A DNA stretch of 44,043 bases, taken from NCBI GenBank assembly GCA_000173575.1, contig ABYL01000053.1, positions 1 through 44,043 on the forward strand, in the 5' to 3' direction. The stretch is from Burkholderia sp. H160. Its GTDB lineage: Bacteria > Pseudomonadota > Gammaproteobacteria > Burkholderiales > Burkholderiaceae. The first letter of the stretch is position 1. Each line of letters opens with the position of its first letter. Under the pieces are notes generated by a model. That model searched no databases and had not been told where the DNA came from. It saw only the letters and a list, made by a program, of their open reading frames with translations. Shown piece by piece: positions 23,934 through 33,118 of this stretch. A program made the translations under genes and the position numbers.

Positions 23934-25856
23934 ATGAACAACGTGCATACTCTGCAGGCTTCGCCGTCTTCGCATCGCGCAACTGGAACGGCAGCGCTCG
24001 CGCTCTCCGCGCTCGGCATCGTGTTCGGCGACCTCGGCACGAGTCCGCTATACGCATTGCAGGCCGCTTTCGGTGGCTCGCTCGGCGTCGCGCCGACTCA
24101 CGCGAACGTGATCGGCATCGTCTCGCTGTTCCTGTGGTCGCTGCTGTTGATGGTCAGCGGCAAGTACGTGCTGGTCCTGATGCAGGCCGACAATCGCGGC
24201 GAAGGCGGACTCCTTGCGCTTCTCGCGCTGCTGGTCGGCGAGCGCACCGGACGCGTGACCCGGCCTGGCGCGTTGCGCTGGGTGTTCATGGCGATGTTCG
24301 GCACCGCGATGCTGTATGGCGACGGCGTCATCACGCCCGCCATCTCGGTGCTGAGCGCAATCGAAGGGATCGAAGTGGCGACGCCCGCGTTCGCGCATTA
24401 CACGGTGCCGATCACCGTGGTGATCCTCGTGGCGCTATTCGCGGTGCAGCCATTGGGCTCCGGACGCGTGGGCGTTGCATTCGGTCCGATTCTCGCGGTC
24501 TGGTTCGTCGTCATCTTCGCGCTGGGGCTCGTGTCGCTCGTGGAAACGCCGGCCATCCTCGCCGCCTTCAACCCGCTGAACGCTATCGAGTTCTTCGCGC
24601 ATAACGGCTTCAAGGGCTTTGTCGCATTGGGCGCAGTCGTGTTGTGCCTGACCGGCGGCGAAGCGCTGTACGCCGACATGGGCCACTTCGGCGCGCGGCC
24701 GATCCGTCTCGCGTGGTATGGGCTCGCGTTACCCGCGCTGACCGTCAGCTATCTCGGTCAGGGCGCACTCCTACTGCGCGATGCCAGCGCGGCGGCCCGC
24801 CCGTTCTACACGACGGTGCCGTCATGGGGTCTGTATCCGATGGTGGTGCTGGCCACGCTTGCGACCATCGTCGCATCGCAGGCGCTGATTTCCGCGGTGT
24901 TCTCATTGACGCGCCAGGCCGCGCAGCTCGGCTTGTCGCCGCGCGTGACGGTCAAGCACACATCGTCGAGCACCGAGGGGCAGATCTATCTGCCGGGGCT
25001 GAACTGGGTGCTGATGGTCGCGACCATTGCGGTGGTGCTCGGCTTCCGTACGTCAGATAGTCTCGCGGCCGCTTTCGGTATCGCGGTGTCGACGACGATG
25101 CTGATCACGACCATGCTGTTCGCCGCCTTCGCGCGCGTGCGCTGGCACTGGCCGATCTGGCGCGTCGCGCTCGTGGCCGGGATCTTCATGGTGGTGGACG
25201 TGGCGTTCGTCGCCGCGAACGCGATGAAGTTTGCCGACGGCGGCTGGCTGCCGCTCACGATCGGCACATTGACCTTCCTTGTGTCGAGCTCGTGGCTGAT
25301 CGGGCTGCGCGCGCTGAAACGCGCCCGCAGGGACACGCAACTGCCCCTCGACGCATTCGTGTCGAGCATCGCCGTCTCTCCGCCTCACCGCGTGCACGGC
25401 ACGGGCGTGTTTCTGATGGCCGCCGGAAACTCGGTGCCGACTACCCTGCTGCATCACCTGAAGCACAATCAGGTGCTGCATGAGCAGGTCGTGCTGCTGA
25501 CCTTGCTGACCGAGGAAATTCCGCGCGTCGATGCAGGCGACCGCTTCACGGTGCAGTGTCTCGACCAGGGCTTCGTACGCGTCGTCGGTCGTTACGGCTA
25601 CCTGGAAATCCTCGATGTGCCTCAACTTCTCGAACAGGCGCTGCGACACTCGGGATGCACGGCCTATGACCCGATGACGACCACGTTCTACCTCGGGCGC
25701 GAATCGCTGTCGGTGCAGACGAAGCGGCGTCCGGGACGATTTGTGCTGCTAAATCTGTTCACGCTGCTGCGCAAGAACGAACTGAACGCGACCGCTCACC
25801 TGGGCTTGCCGCCGAATCGTGTCGTCGAGATGGGGGCACGGCTCGATCTGGTCTGA
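23934..25856 (+). CDS. kup: Low-affinity potassium transporter Kup
   Basis: A 640-residue KUP/HAK/KT potassium-proton symporter. The first membrane helix has the diagnostic GIVFGDLGTSPLYALQ motif, and YGDGVITPAISVLSAIEGIE, GGEALYADMGHFG and the twelve-helix core (to about residue 440) follow; the C-terminal soluble domain (about 440-640) is complete. Potassium is taken up by proton symport, as known for the family. It stands alone between the hydroxyproline dehydratase and the convergent ABC operon. The start at 23934 has no strong ribosome site but matches family N-termini well. Confidence 0.95.
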   Translation: MNNVHTLQASPSSHRATGTAALALSALGIVFGDLGTSPLYALQAAFGGSLGVAPTHANVIGIVSLFLWSLLLMVSGKYVLVLMQADNRGEGGLLALLALLVGERTGRVTRPGALRWVFMAMFGTAMLYGDGVITPAISVLSAIEGIEVATPAFAHYTVPITVVILVALFAVQPLGSGRVGVAFGPILAVWFVVIFALGLVSLVETPAILAAFNPLNAIEFFAHNGFKGFVALGAVVLCLTGGEALYADMGHFGARPIRLAWYGLALPALTVSYLGQGALLLRDASAAARPFYTTVPSWGLYPMVVLATLATIVASQALISAVFSLTRQAAQLGLSPRVTVKHTSSSTEGQIYLPGLNWVLMVATIAVVLGFRTSDSLAAAFGIAVSTTMLITTMLFAAFARVRWHWPIWRVALVAGIFMVVDVAFVAANAMKFADGGWLPLTIGTLTFLVSSSWLIGLRALKRARRDTQLPLDAFVSSIAVSPPHRVHGTGVFLMAAGNSVPTTLLHHLKHNQVLHEQVVLLTLLTEEIPRVDAGDRFTVQCLDQGFVRVVGRYGYLEILDVPQLLEQALRHSGCTAYDPMTTTFYLGRESLSVQTKRRPGRFVLLNLFTLLRKNELNATAHLGLPPNRVVEMGARLDLV

Positions 25857-25889
25857 AAATCGCTTATGGCGTGAGCCCTGTCTGCCTGC

Positions 25890-26972
25890 CTACGCGAAGA
25901 GACGCGCATCGTGCGCATCCCACTCGACGAGCGCTTCCATGCCGATCGCGAGACCGCTGTCGTGGCGCGCGCTGGCCGGGATCCGCACGGAGATCTGCTG
26001 GTGCCACGGCGTCGCGACCGCGTAGTGCAGCGAATCGCCGAGATAGGTGATGTCGCGCACGGTCACGGGCAGGCCATCCGCGCCGTTCGCGCCCTGCCGC
26101 GCACGGATGCGCATCTGCTCGGGGCGCACCATCAGCGTGCCGTCGTCGCCCGCCGCGAGCGCCGGGTTGAGGCCGGCCGCTACCTCCCGGCCGTTCGGGA
26201 ACACACCGTCCGCGCGGCCAGCGCGGTTCGACGTGACGCGCACCGGCAGGAAATTCGAGTTGCCGATGAAGCCCGCGACAAAGCGCGAAGCGGGGTTCGC
26301 GTAGAGTTCCTCACCCGTGCCCACCTGCTCGATGCGGCCTTTGTTGAACACCGCGATGCGATCCGACAGGCGCAACGCCTCTTCCTGATCGTGTGTGACG
26401 TAGAGGATCGTCACGCCGGTCTCCTGATGGATGCGGCGCAGCTCCAGCTGGATCTCTTCGCGCAGCTTCTTGTCGAGCGCGGAAAGTGGCTCGTCCATCA
26501 GCAGCACCGGCGGATCGTAGGCGAGCGCGCGCGCAATCGCGACGCGCTGTTGCTGACCGCCCGACAGTTGCGCGGGCATCCGCTCCCGGCATTCGGACAG
26601 ATGCACGAGCTTCAGCATCTGCTCGACCTTCGCCTTGATCCGCGCCTCGGGCGCGCGCCGCACCCGCAGCGGAAACGCGACGTTCTCGCCGACGCTGAGA
26701 TGCGGAAACAGCGTGTAACGCTGAAACACCATGCCGATGTTGCGTTTGTTCGGCGCCACCGCGGTGAGCGGCTTGCCGTCGAGCAGCACGCGTCCGTCGC
26801 TTGGCTCCTGGAAGCCCGCGACGATGTAGAGCGTCGTGCTCTTGCCCGAGCCCGACGGTCCGAGGAAGGTCATGAACTCACCCTTCTTGACGTCGAGCGA
26901 AACCTGGTCGATGGCGACGACCTGGTCGTAGGTCTTGCGCAGACGCTGGATTTGCAGGAATGCGGCAGTCAT
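25890..26972 (-). CDS. Polyamine-type ABC transporter ATPase (PotA-like)
   Basis: A 360-residue ATPase of the spermidine/putrescine (PotA/CysA) group. Walker A GPSGSGKST (38-46), Q-loop FQRYTLFPHLSVGENV, signature LSGGQQQR (136-143), Walker B LLMDEP (157-162) and the H-loop THDQEEA are intact. The C-terminal TOBE domain (about 280-360, MVRPEQMRIR) is complete. It is the last gene of the operon SBP-permease-permease-ATPase, 28 nt after a permease gene. Substrate could be a polyamine or a related cationic compound. Confidence 0.92.
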   Translation of the reverse strand: MTAAFLQIQRLRKTYDQVVAIDQVSLDVKKGEFMTFLGPSGSGKSTTLYIVAGFQEPSDGRVLLDGKPLTAVAPNKRNIGMVFQRYTLFPHLSVGENVAFPLRVRRAPEARIKAKVEQMLKLVHLSECRERMPAQLSGGQQQRVAIARALAYDPPVLLMDEPLSALDKKLREEIQLELRRIHQETGVTILYVTHDQEEALRLSDRIAVFNKGRIEQVGTGEELYANPASRFVAGFIGNSNFLPVRVTSNRAGRADGVFPNGREVAAGLNPALAAGDDGTLMVRPEQMRIRARQGANGADGLPVTVRDITYLGDSLHYAVATPWHQQISVRIPASARHDSGLAIGMEALVEWDAHDARLFA

Positions 26973-27000
26973 GACTCGCTTACCTCCTCAATGACCCATT

Positions 27001-27795
27001 TCATCGGGCGCGGCGCACGAGCGCGCCCGCCAGCATCAATACAACGGTCGAGCCGACCAGCAGCGACGACGCGGCGGCGATCACCGGCGTCAGGTCCTGG
27101 CGCAGCGTCGACCAGATCCGCACCGGCAGCGTCTGCAGCGTCGGGCTCGCCATGAAGATCGAGACGACCACTTCGTCCCATGACGCAAGGAACGAGAAGA
27201 TCGCGGCCGCGAACAGCCCGAGACGAATCGCGGGCAGCGTCACGCGCCATTTCACTTCGAGCGGCCCCGCGCCGCAGATCAGCGCGGCGTCTTCGAGCGA
27301 CGTGTCGAAGCTCTCGAGCGAGTTGCTGATCGCGATGATCGAGAACGGCAGCGCGATGATCAGATGGCCGATCACGAAGCCGGTCATCGTGCCGTTCAGG
27401 CCGATCTTCAGGAAGAACGCGTAGAGCGCGACGGCGAGCACGACCACGGGCAGCACCATCGGCGTCAGGAAGAATGCCTGCAGCGTCTTGCGCGCGCGGA
27501 ACTTGCCGCGCACGAGCGCTTGCGCCGCGAGGAAACCGAGCAACACCGAAAGTGCCATCACGATCACTGCCAGCTTCACGCTAGTGAGCAGCGAGTCGAT
27601 CCAGCCCGAATCCGTGAAAAGCTGCCGATACCACTCGAGCGTCCACCCCGGCGGCGGAAACATCAGCCACTGCGAGTCGCCGAACGAGAGCGCGACGATG
27701 AAGAAGATCGGCAGCAGCAGGAACAGCGCGACCAGGCCGCCGACCGCCAGCAACATCCAGCGCAGCGCGCCAAGTCGATCGAAATCGAGCAGCAT
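27001..27795 (-). CDS. Polyamine-type ABC transporter permease (PotC-like)
   Basis: A 264-residue inner-membrane permease with six predicted helices. The EAA coupling loop is visible as SFDTSLEDAALICGAGPLEV followed by WRVTLPAIRLGL, and the N-terminal FIVALSFGDSQWLMFPPPGWTLEWY is typical of the PotC type. It forms the channel with the preceding PotB-like permease, from which it is separated by only 4 nt. Confidence 0.9.
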   Translation of the reverse strand: MLLDFDRLGALRWMLLAVGGLVALFLLLPIFFIVALSFGDSQWLMFPPPGWTLEWYRQLFTDSGWIDSLLTSVKLAVIVMALSVLLGFLAAQALVRGKFRARKTLQAFFLTPMVLPVVVLAVALYAFFLKIGLNGTMTGFVIGHLIIALPFSIIAISNSLESFDTSLEDAALICGAGPLEVKWRVTLPAIRLGLFAAAIFSFLASWDEVVVSIFMASPTLQTLPVRIWSTLRQDLTPVIAAASSLLVGSTVVLMLAGALVRRAR

Positions 27796-27799
27796 CTCA

Positions 27800-28681
27800 T
27801 CAGTCTCCGTGAGCCGGGCGCGCGCCGCCTGTGAAGCGCAATTGCAGCGCGTAAAGCGCGAGCGTCACCGCGAGCAGCACGAACGCCGCCGCACCCGCGA
27901 GCCCCCAGTTCAGCAGCTCCTGCACGAGCTGCGCGATCAGCTCGGCGAGCATCATGTACGACGGCCCGCCAAGCAGCGCCGGCGTAACGAAGTAGCCGAG
28001 CGCCATCACGAACACCATCAGCGCGCCCGACGCGATGCCCGGCATCGCGAGCGGCACCAGCACGCGCAAGAACGCCTGCCAGCGGCTCGCGCCGCAGACG
28101 GCCGCCGCACGCAGCGTCGACGGGTCGATGCTGCGCAAGGTGGCGTGCAGCGGCATCACGAGGAACGGCAGCATGATGTACGTCATCCCGACCGTCACGC
28201 CGATCAGGTTGTTCACTAGCGTGAGCGGCTCGTGGATGATGCCGAGCACCATCAGCATCCGGTTGATCGGGCCGGTCTGCTGCAGCAGCACCATCCACGC
28301 GAACGTGCGCGCAAGCAGGTTGGTCCACATCGACAGCAGCAGGATCGCGAACAGCGCGCTGCTCAATTTGCGTGGGGCAATGGCGAGGAGCCACGCGGTC
28401 GGAAAGCCGATCGCGAGCGTCACCGCGGTCACCACCGTCGCGACGAGGAACGTGTTTCCGAACACGCGCAGATAGGTCGTCGAGCCGACGAGCTGCGCGT
28501 AGTTCTGCAGCCCGGGCTCGGGCTCGAGGATGCTGCGCAACAACAGCGACAGCACGGGCAGCAGGAAGAAGATCACGAGCAGCAGAAGCGCCGGCGCGAC
28601 GAGCCGGGCGCTCCGCCAGTCGCGACGGCGGCGCACCTTCGCCGCGGGCGGCGGCGTGACGGTACTCAATACATGGCGCAT
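27800..28681 (-). CDS. Polyamine-type ABC transporter permease (PotB-like)
   Basis: A 293-residue permease of the PotB type. The first helix is at about residues 27-48 (ARLVAPALLLLVIFFLLP), and the coupling loop is at DPSTLRAAAVCGASRWQAF. The start is placed at the ATG at 28681, which has AGGAGT upstream; the longer frame to 28804 would overlap the binding protein gene. It follows the binding protein gene after 88 nt. Confidence 0.9.
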   Translation of the reverse strand: MRHVLSTVTPPPAAKVRRRRDWRSARLVAPALLLLVIFFLLPVLSLLLRSILEPEPGLQNYAQLVGSTTYLRVFGNTFLVATVVTAVTLAIGFPTAWLLAIAPRKLSSALFAILLLSMWTNLLARTFAWMVLLQQTGPINRMLMVLGIIHEPLTLVNNLIGVTVGMTYIMLPFLVMPLHATLRSIDPSTLRAAAVCGASRWQAFLRVLVPLAMPGIASGALMVFVMALGYFVTPALLGGPSYMMLAELIAQLVQELLNWGLAGAAAFVLLAVTLALYALQLRFTGGARPAHGD

Positions 28682-28769
28682 GGTCACTCCTGATCGGCGC
28701 ATCTTTCGTGCGACCGCTCCAACCGGTGCGGCCGCTTCGAGCGATTCACCCAGCGGTTCGCTTTGTGCG

Positions 28770-29801
28770 TCACTTCGACTGCCACGCATACCAGCGCTTC
28801 GCAATCGCGTCGCGGTTGTCGGCCCAGTACTTCATGTCGAGATTGATCTGCGAGTCCTTGTACTGGTCGGGCAGCGTCTTCGCGACATCCGGCGACATCA
28901 GTGCCACCGACTTCACGTTGATCGGCGCGTAACCCGTCTCGGCTGCGAATTTTGCCTGCGCCTGAGGACTCGTCGCGGCTGCCAGATACTTCATCGCTTC
29001 CGCGCGATGCTTGGCGCCCTTCGGAATCACGAGCATGTCGGCGGCGGTCAGGTTCTGGTTCCAGGAAATGGCAACCGGCACGCCGGTCTGCGCGAGCGCG
29101 TGCAAACGGCCGTTCCAGAACATGCCGATCGGCGCTTCACCCGACGCGAGCAGTTGCTGCGACTGCGCGCCGCCACTCCACCAGACGATGTCGTCCTTGA
29201 TCGTGTCGAGCTTCTTGAACGCGCGGTCGAGGTCGAGCGGATAGAGCTTGTTGGGCGGCACGCCATCGGCGAGCAGCGCGATTTCCAGCACGCCCGGTGC
29301 CGACCACTTATAGAACGTGCGCTTGCCGGGGAATTTCTTCGTGTCGAACAGATCTGCCCACGTCTGCGGCTGCGCGCCGGTGTACTTCGACTTGTTGTAG
29401 CCGAGCACGAACGAGTAGTAGAAGCTGCCGACCGCACTGGCCGACGCGAAGCGCGGGTCGAGGTCGTCCTTCTTCACGACGGAGTAGTCGATCGGCTCGA
29501 TCAGGCCATCCTTCTGCGCGGCATAGGCGAAGTCGCCTTCGACGTCTACCACGTCCCAGCTGACGTTACCGCTGTCGACCATCGCCTTGAGCTTGCCGTA
29601 ATCGGTCGGGCCATCCATCAACACGTTGATGCCCGTCGATTGCGTGAAGGGCTGCGCCCAGTCTTTCTGCTGCGACGACTGCGTCGTGCCACCCCAGCTC
29701 GTGAAGACGATGGGGTCGGCGGCGTAGGTTGGTTCCGTCCCAAGCGTCATCATGCACGCGGCAGTCAGCGGCGCGGCAAACACAATCCATTTACTGCTCA
29801 T
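28770..29801 (-). CDS. Polyamine-type ABC transporter substrate-binding protein (PotD-like)
   Basis: A 343-residue periplasmic binding protein of the PotD/PotF group. The signal peptide (MSSKWIVFAAPLTAACMMTLG) ends at about TYA before ADPIVFTSWGG; the FTSWGGTTQ start of the mature form is typical. It contains the WDVVDVEGDFAYAA and GYNKSKY segments of the family. It heads the importer operon. Aromatic and acidic ligand residues were not mapped, so whether it binds putrescine, spermidine or another amine is open. Confidence 0.9.
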   Translation of the reverse strand: MSSKWIVFAAPLTAACMMTLGTEPTYAADPIVFTSWGGTTQSSQQKDWAQPFTQSTGINVLMDGPTDYGKLKAMVDSGNVSWDVVDVEGDFAYAAQKDGLIEPIDYSVVKKDDLDPRFASASAVGSFYYSFVLGYNKSKYTGAQPQTWADLFDTKKFPGKRTFYKWSAPGVLEIALLADGVPPNKLYPLDLDRAFKKLDTIKDDIVWWSGGAQSQQLLASGEAPIGMFWNGRLHALAQTGVPVAISWNQNLTAADMLVIPKGAKHRAEAMKYLAAATSPQAQAKFAAETGYAPINVKSVALMSPDVAKTLPDQYKDSQINLDMKYWADNRDAIAKRWYAWQSK

Positions 29802-29890
29802 GTCAATCTCCAGAATCGTTTAAGGGATGTTCTGACAATAATCGCAGGACTCTGAATCCCGTCTTCTGAGATGATGGTATGCCAAAAAAT

Positions 29891-29928
29891 TGCAAAAAAA
29901 ATAAAGCGCCCGGGACCTTTCAGGTCCC
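29891..29928 (-). terminator. Rho-independent terminator overlapping the kinase stop codon
   Basis: On the minus strand GGGACCT pairs with AGGTCCC (29912-29928, three-base loop), followed by CGGGCGC and an eight-T run. The stop codon of the phosphatase-kinase gene (29920-29922) lies in the loop and stem, so the terminator partly overlaps coding sequence. It ends the glnT-glx operon. Confidence 0.8.
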
Positions 29929-31662
29929 TCCCGCGCCGTGCGCCAACGCAATCAGCAGCAGGATCAGAAGGATCAAGGCCACGGTCTTCCAGAACGTCAC
30001 CGGACTGCGCTCGATCAACGGCAGCCTGGCGGCCGGTGCCGTCTCGCCGCCGCCCGCGGCGAAGCGATCCAGGTCGGCACAGACCTCGAGCGCATCCTGA
30101 TAGCGACGCTCCGGATCGGCCTGCATCGCCTTCTCGAGCACGAAGTCGAGCCATACAGGAAGGTCGGGCCGGTGATGCTGCAACGGCACCCGGCTATTGA
30201 AGCCGTATGGCGAGCGTCCACCGCTGAACATCCGATACAGGGTCGCGCCGAACGCAAAGACCTCGGAGCGCGCATCGCCCTGAGCGCCCTGAATAAGCTC
30301 GGGCGCCATGTAAGCGGGCGTGCCCGGCGCGGTAGACGGCCCCGGCGCGAGCAGGCCGGGCATGTAGGCAAAGCCGAGGTCCAGCAGCCTCACGCTGTCG
30401 TCGGGCAACACCAGCACATTCTCGGGTTTGATGTCGCGATGGAAGATGCCCTGGCGATTCAGCGCGTGGATCGCGCGGCCGAGCTGACGTGCAATCGCGA
30501 GGCCACGCGTCAGCGACATCAGTGCCGGCGTCATCAAGGTCTCGAGCGGCAAGCCGTCGAGGAACGGCATCACGACATAGAGGCGGGTCTGACGCGCGGG
30601 ATCGATCGCACTCGGCGCCAGCACGTTCTCGCTGTCGATCCTCCCCGCGAGCCACCGTTCCCGGACGATGGACTGGCGCACGTTGGCGTCTTCGTCGACG
30701 CGCGGTTTCGGGAACTTGAGCGCGAGCCGCGTTTGCGGGTCGGCAAGATCGTGGCCGATGAAGATCCGGGAGTAATGCCCGTCGCTCAGCACCGAGGTCA
30801 GCGCATAGCCGTCGATCACCTCCCTGCACGCGGGAACCGCCAGAATCGGCAGGTCGCCGAGCACGCCTTCGAGATAGCGATAGTCGAGGTCCGGCACCTT
30901 GCGCACGTCGACCACGGCCGCCGAGATGTCGTCGGTCGATCCGCGCGAGCGCGCCATCTGGACGACCCGTTGAGCCACCGCGGCAGCGGGCGCGGGCGCC
31001 GACAGCGCGGCCCGCAATTCGCGCCACGGTACGCGTCGATAGAGCCCGTCGGAGCACAGCAGCAGGCGGTCACCCTCCTCTAGCGCCCAGCTCTCGATGC
31101 GTGTCACCAGCGCACTCTGCAAGCCGACCGCATGAGCGACGAAAGCGCCGAACGGCACATTGATGACGTCGTCGCCGCCGAGTTGCGACACCTCACCATC
31201 GCGCAGCTGATAAAGCCGCACGTCCCCCGCGCCGATGAGCCAGGCCGTGGCGCCCCTGATCACGAGCGCCGCAAAGCACGCCGCCATCTGACTGAGCGCC
31301 GCATCGCTGCGGCCGATCTGGTGCAGCCAGCGGTGAATCGCATCGAGCGCACGCGATGCCGCCGCTTCGGGCGCCAGCGTGTCCGGCGGCGCATAGTAGC
31401 CGTCGATGAAGCTTCGCACTGCGAGCTCGGCCGCCACGCGCCCTCCCCGGCCGCCGCTCATGCCGTCGGCCAGCGCGACCACGCTCCCCCTCGCCGAGCG
31501 TTGCATGAGATCGCCCAGCATGACGCCGACGTAGTCCTCGTTGCGACCGCTGCGGCCCGGCTCCGAAACAAAGGCAATGTCGAGCTCGGGACATTCGCCC
31601 CGTTCGGGCCGCAGTGTGATGCACGCCTGCTCAACGGCATCCGCGAGGGGGGTGTCGGTCAT
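29920..31662 (-). CDS. Membrane-anchored PP2C phosphatase-Ser/Thr kinase fusion
   Basis: A 580-residue bifunctional signalling protein. Residues 1-255 are a PP2C phosphatase with metal aspartates in RNED (Asp43), ALADGMSGG (Asp66), LLCSDG (Asp205) and STDDIS. Residues 280-540 are a Hanks-type kinase with ATP Lys316 (LALKF), HRDIKPEN (catalytic Asp410), DLG in place of DFG (428-430) and APE (453-455). A single C-terminal transmembrane helix (about 558-576) anchors it. All key residues are present, so both activities are plausible. It overlaps the APC permease stop by 4 nt (ATGA), making it the last gene of the glnT-glx operon. Related fusions are known beside nitrate transport genes; the substrate here is unknown. 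Confidence 0.9.
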   Translation of the reverse strand: MTDTPLADAVEQACITLRPERGECPELDIAFVSEPGRSGRNEDYVGVMLGDLMQRSARGSVVALADGMSGGRGGRVAAELAVRSFIDGYYAPPDTLAPEAAASRALDAIHRWLHQIGRSDAALSQMAACFAALVIRGATAWLIGAGDVRLYQLRDGEVSQLGGDDVINVPFGAFVAHAVGLQSALVTRIESWALEEGDRLLLCSDGLYRRVPWRELRAALSAPAPAAAVAQRVVQMARSRGSTDDISAAVVDVRKVPDLDYRYLEGVLGDLPILAVPACREVIDGYALTSVLSDGHYSRIFIGHDLADPQTRLALKFPKPRVDEDANVRQSIVRERWLAGRIDSENVLAPSAIDPARQTRLYVVMPFLDGLPLETLMTPALMSLTRGLAIARQLGRAIHALNRQGIFHRDIKPENVLVLPDDSVRLLDLGFAYMPGLLAPGPSTAPGTPAYMAPELIQGAQGDARSEVFAFGATLYRMFSGGRSPYGFNSRVPLQHHRPDLPVWLDFVLEKAMQADPERRYQDALEVCADLDRFAAGGGETAPAARLPLIERSPVTFWKTVALILLILLLIALAHGAGGT

Positions 31663-33092
31663 TTCCTGTCGAAGATCGCAGCTTCGCTCGATTCGAGATC
31701 GTGCTCGATCTTATCGAGAACCTGCGGCGCACGCTTCTTCAGCATCGCGAGCCAGCCGAGGCCGAACAGCATGTAGGCCGCGAACAGATAGGGCAGGATG
31801 TTGTACGGCCAGTCCGGAACCGGATAGACGCTGCCGAAGAACCCGCCGATCATCGCAACGGCGCCGAGGATGCCCACCACGAGATTCGCAAGCTTGAGCT
31901 GCCCTTGCTTCTTCAGATAGATCGGCGCGGACACCGAGATCAGGAAGTAGGCGACGATGAAGCCGAAGGTCGCGAACGTGCTCGTATAGCCGAACGTGTT
32001 CAACGCGCCAGTGCCCAGCAACGCGAGATTCACGGCCAGCGAGAGGATTGCGGCAAAGGCCACTGCATAGTGCGGCGTCTGATGCTTCGTGTGGACCATC
32101 CCCATCGAGCGATGGACGAACTGATAGCGGCCCATCGAGAACAGCAGCCGGCTCGCGGCATTGATCGAGGCCAGCACGCAGGCGAACGCGCTCACCGACG
32201 CGATCAGATAGAACAGCGGCGCCAGCGCCGGTGCACCGAGTCCGGTCAGCAGCGTCTGCAGCGGTGCAGTATCGGCACCGAGCTTGGTCACGTCGCCGCC
32301 GTAGGCGACGACCATCGCATAAGCGACGAACATGAAGAAGGCACCGGCCAACACCATGCTCCAGATGATGGCGCGAGGAATCGCCTTCAGCGGGTCCCTG
32401 GTTTCCTTGCCGAGCGACGCGGCGCTTTCGAAGCCGACGAACGAGAAGATGCCGAGCACCATCGCCTCCGCCATCCCTTTGGGCGTCGTGCCCTGCAGCG
32501 TCAGCTGCGCATGATCGACGATGCGCTCGGGATGCTGATAGAAGACCACCAGCAGCACGCCGCCGACGATCGTAATCGAGGCGGCCTCGATCGCGAGGCT
32601 CAGGCGCGACGACAGCTTGATGTCGCGCGACGAGAGGAACCAGGCCAGCGCCGCGCTGAGCACATAGATCAGCCAGGTCGGCACGGCGATGCCGAACGGG
32701 GTGAATGCGTTCTGCACGAAGATGGCCTCGCCGGCGAGCACGCCCATCGCCGTACCGGTGTACGCGGCAATCAGCCCCCATCCGGCGATGCCGCCCGCGA
32801 TCGGCCCGAGCGAGCGCGAAATGAAGATGAAGAACGATCCGGCCGCGGCGAAGCGGCTGGCCAGCACGGCGATGTTGAGACTGACGAACATGAGCCCGAG
32901 CGTCGACAGCCCGTAGACCAGCCAGCTACCCGCACCCGCGAGTGCCGCAACTGCCACGACGTTGATCGACGGCGTCAGCGTCGGGGAGATGTTGGCGAGA
33001 GACTGGCCGATCGTCTCCATGAAGCCCAGGCTCGACGATCGAAGATCGGCGGACTGCGAAGGAACAGCGGTAGGTTGCGGTGTTGCGCTCAT
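31659..33092 (-). CDS. APC-family amino acid/amine permease
   Basis: A 477-residue secondary transporter with about twelve helices. The N-terminal SLGFMETIGQSLANISPTLTPSINV is the unwound helix-1 region of the APC fold, and GIFSFVGFESAASLGKETRDPLKAIPRAI is the conserved helix-6 and loop segment. Family members import amino acids or amines, such as putrescine or ethanolamine. Placed between glutamate-synthase-like genes and the phosphatase-kinase, it probably brings in the substrate of the upstream enzymes. Its stop overlaps the kinase gene. Confidence 0.88.
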   Translation of the reverse strand: MSATPQPTAVPSQSADLRSSSLGFMETIGQSLANISPTLTPSINVVAVAALAGAGSWLVYGLSTLGLMFVSLNIAVLASRFAAAGSFFIFISRSLGPIAGGIAGWGLIAAYTGTAMGVLAGEAIFVQNAFTPFGIAVPTWLIYVLSAALAWFLSSRDIKLSSRLSLAIEAASITIVGGVLLVVFYQHPERIVDHAQLTLQGTTPKGMAEAMVLGIFSFVGFESAASLGKETRDPLKAIPRAIIWSMVLAGAFFMFVAYAMVVAYGGDVTKLGADTAPLQTLLTGLGAPALAPLFYLIASVSAFACVLASINAASRLLFSMGRYQFVHRSMGMVHTKHQTPHYAVAFAAILSLAVNLALLGTGALNTFGYTSTFATFGFIVAYFLISVSAPIYLKKQGQLKLANLVVGILGAVAMIGGFFGSVYPVPDWPYNILPYLFAAYMLFGLGWLAMLKKRAPQVLDKIEHDLESSEAAIFDRK

Positions 33093-33118
33093 GCTGGGCT
33101 CTCCTCAAGGTAAGTGGT

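Noticed and set aside
23629-23937. 102-codon frame upstream of kup
   Set aside because: GTG start without ribosome site, no recognisable family, and it runs into the kup start.
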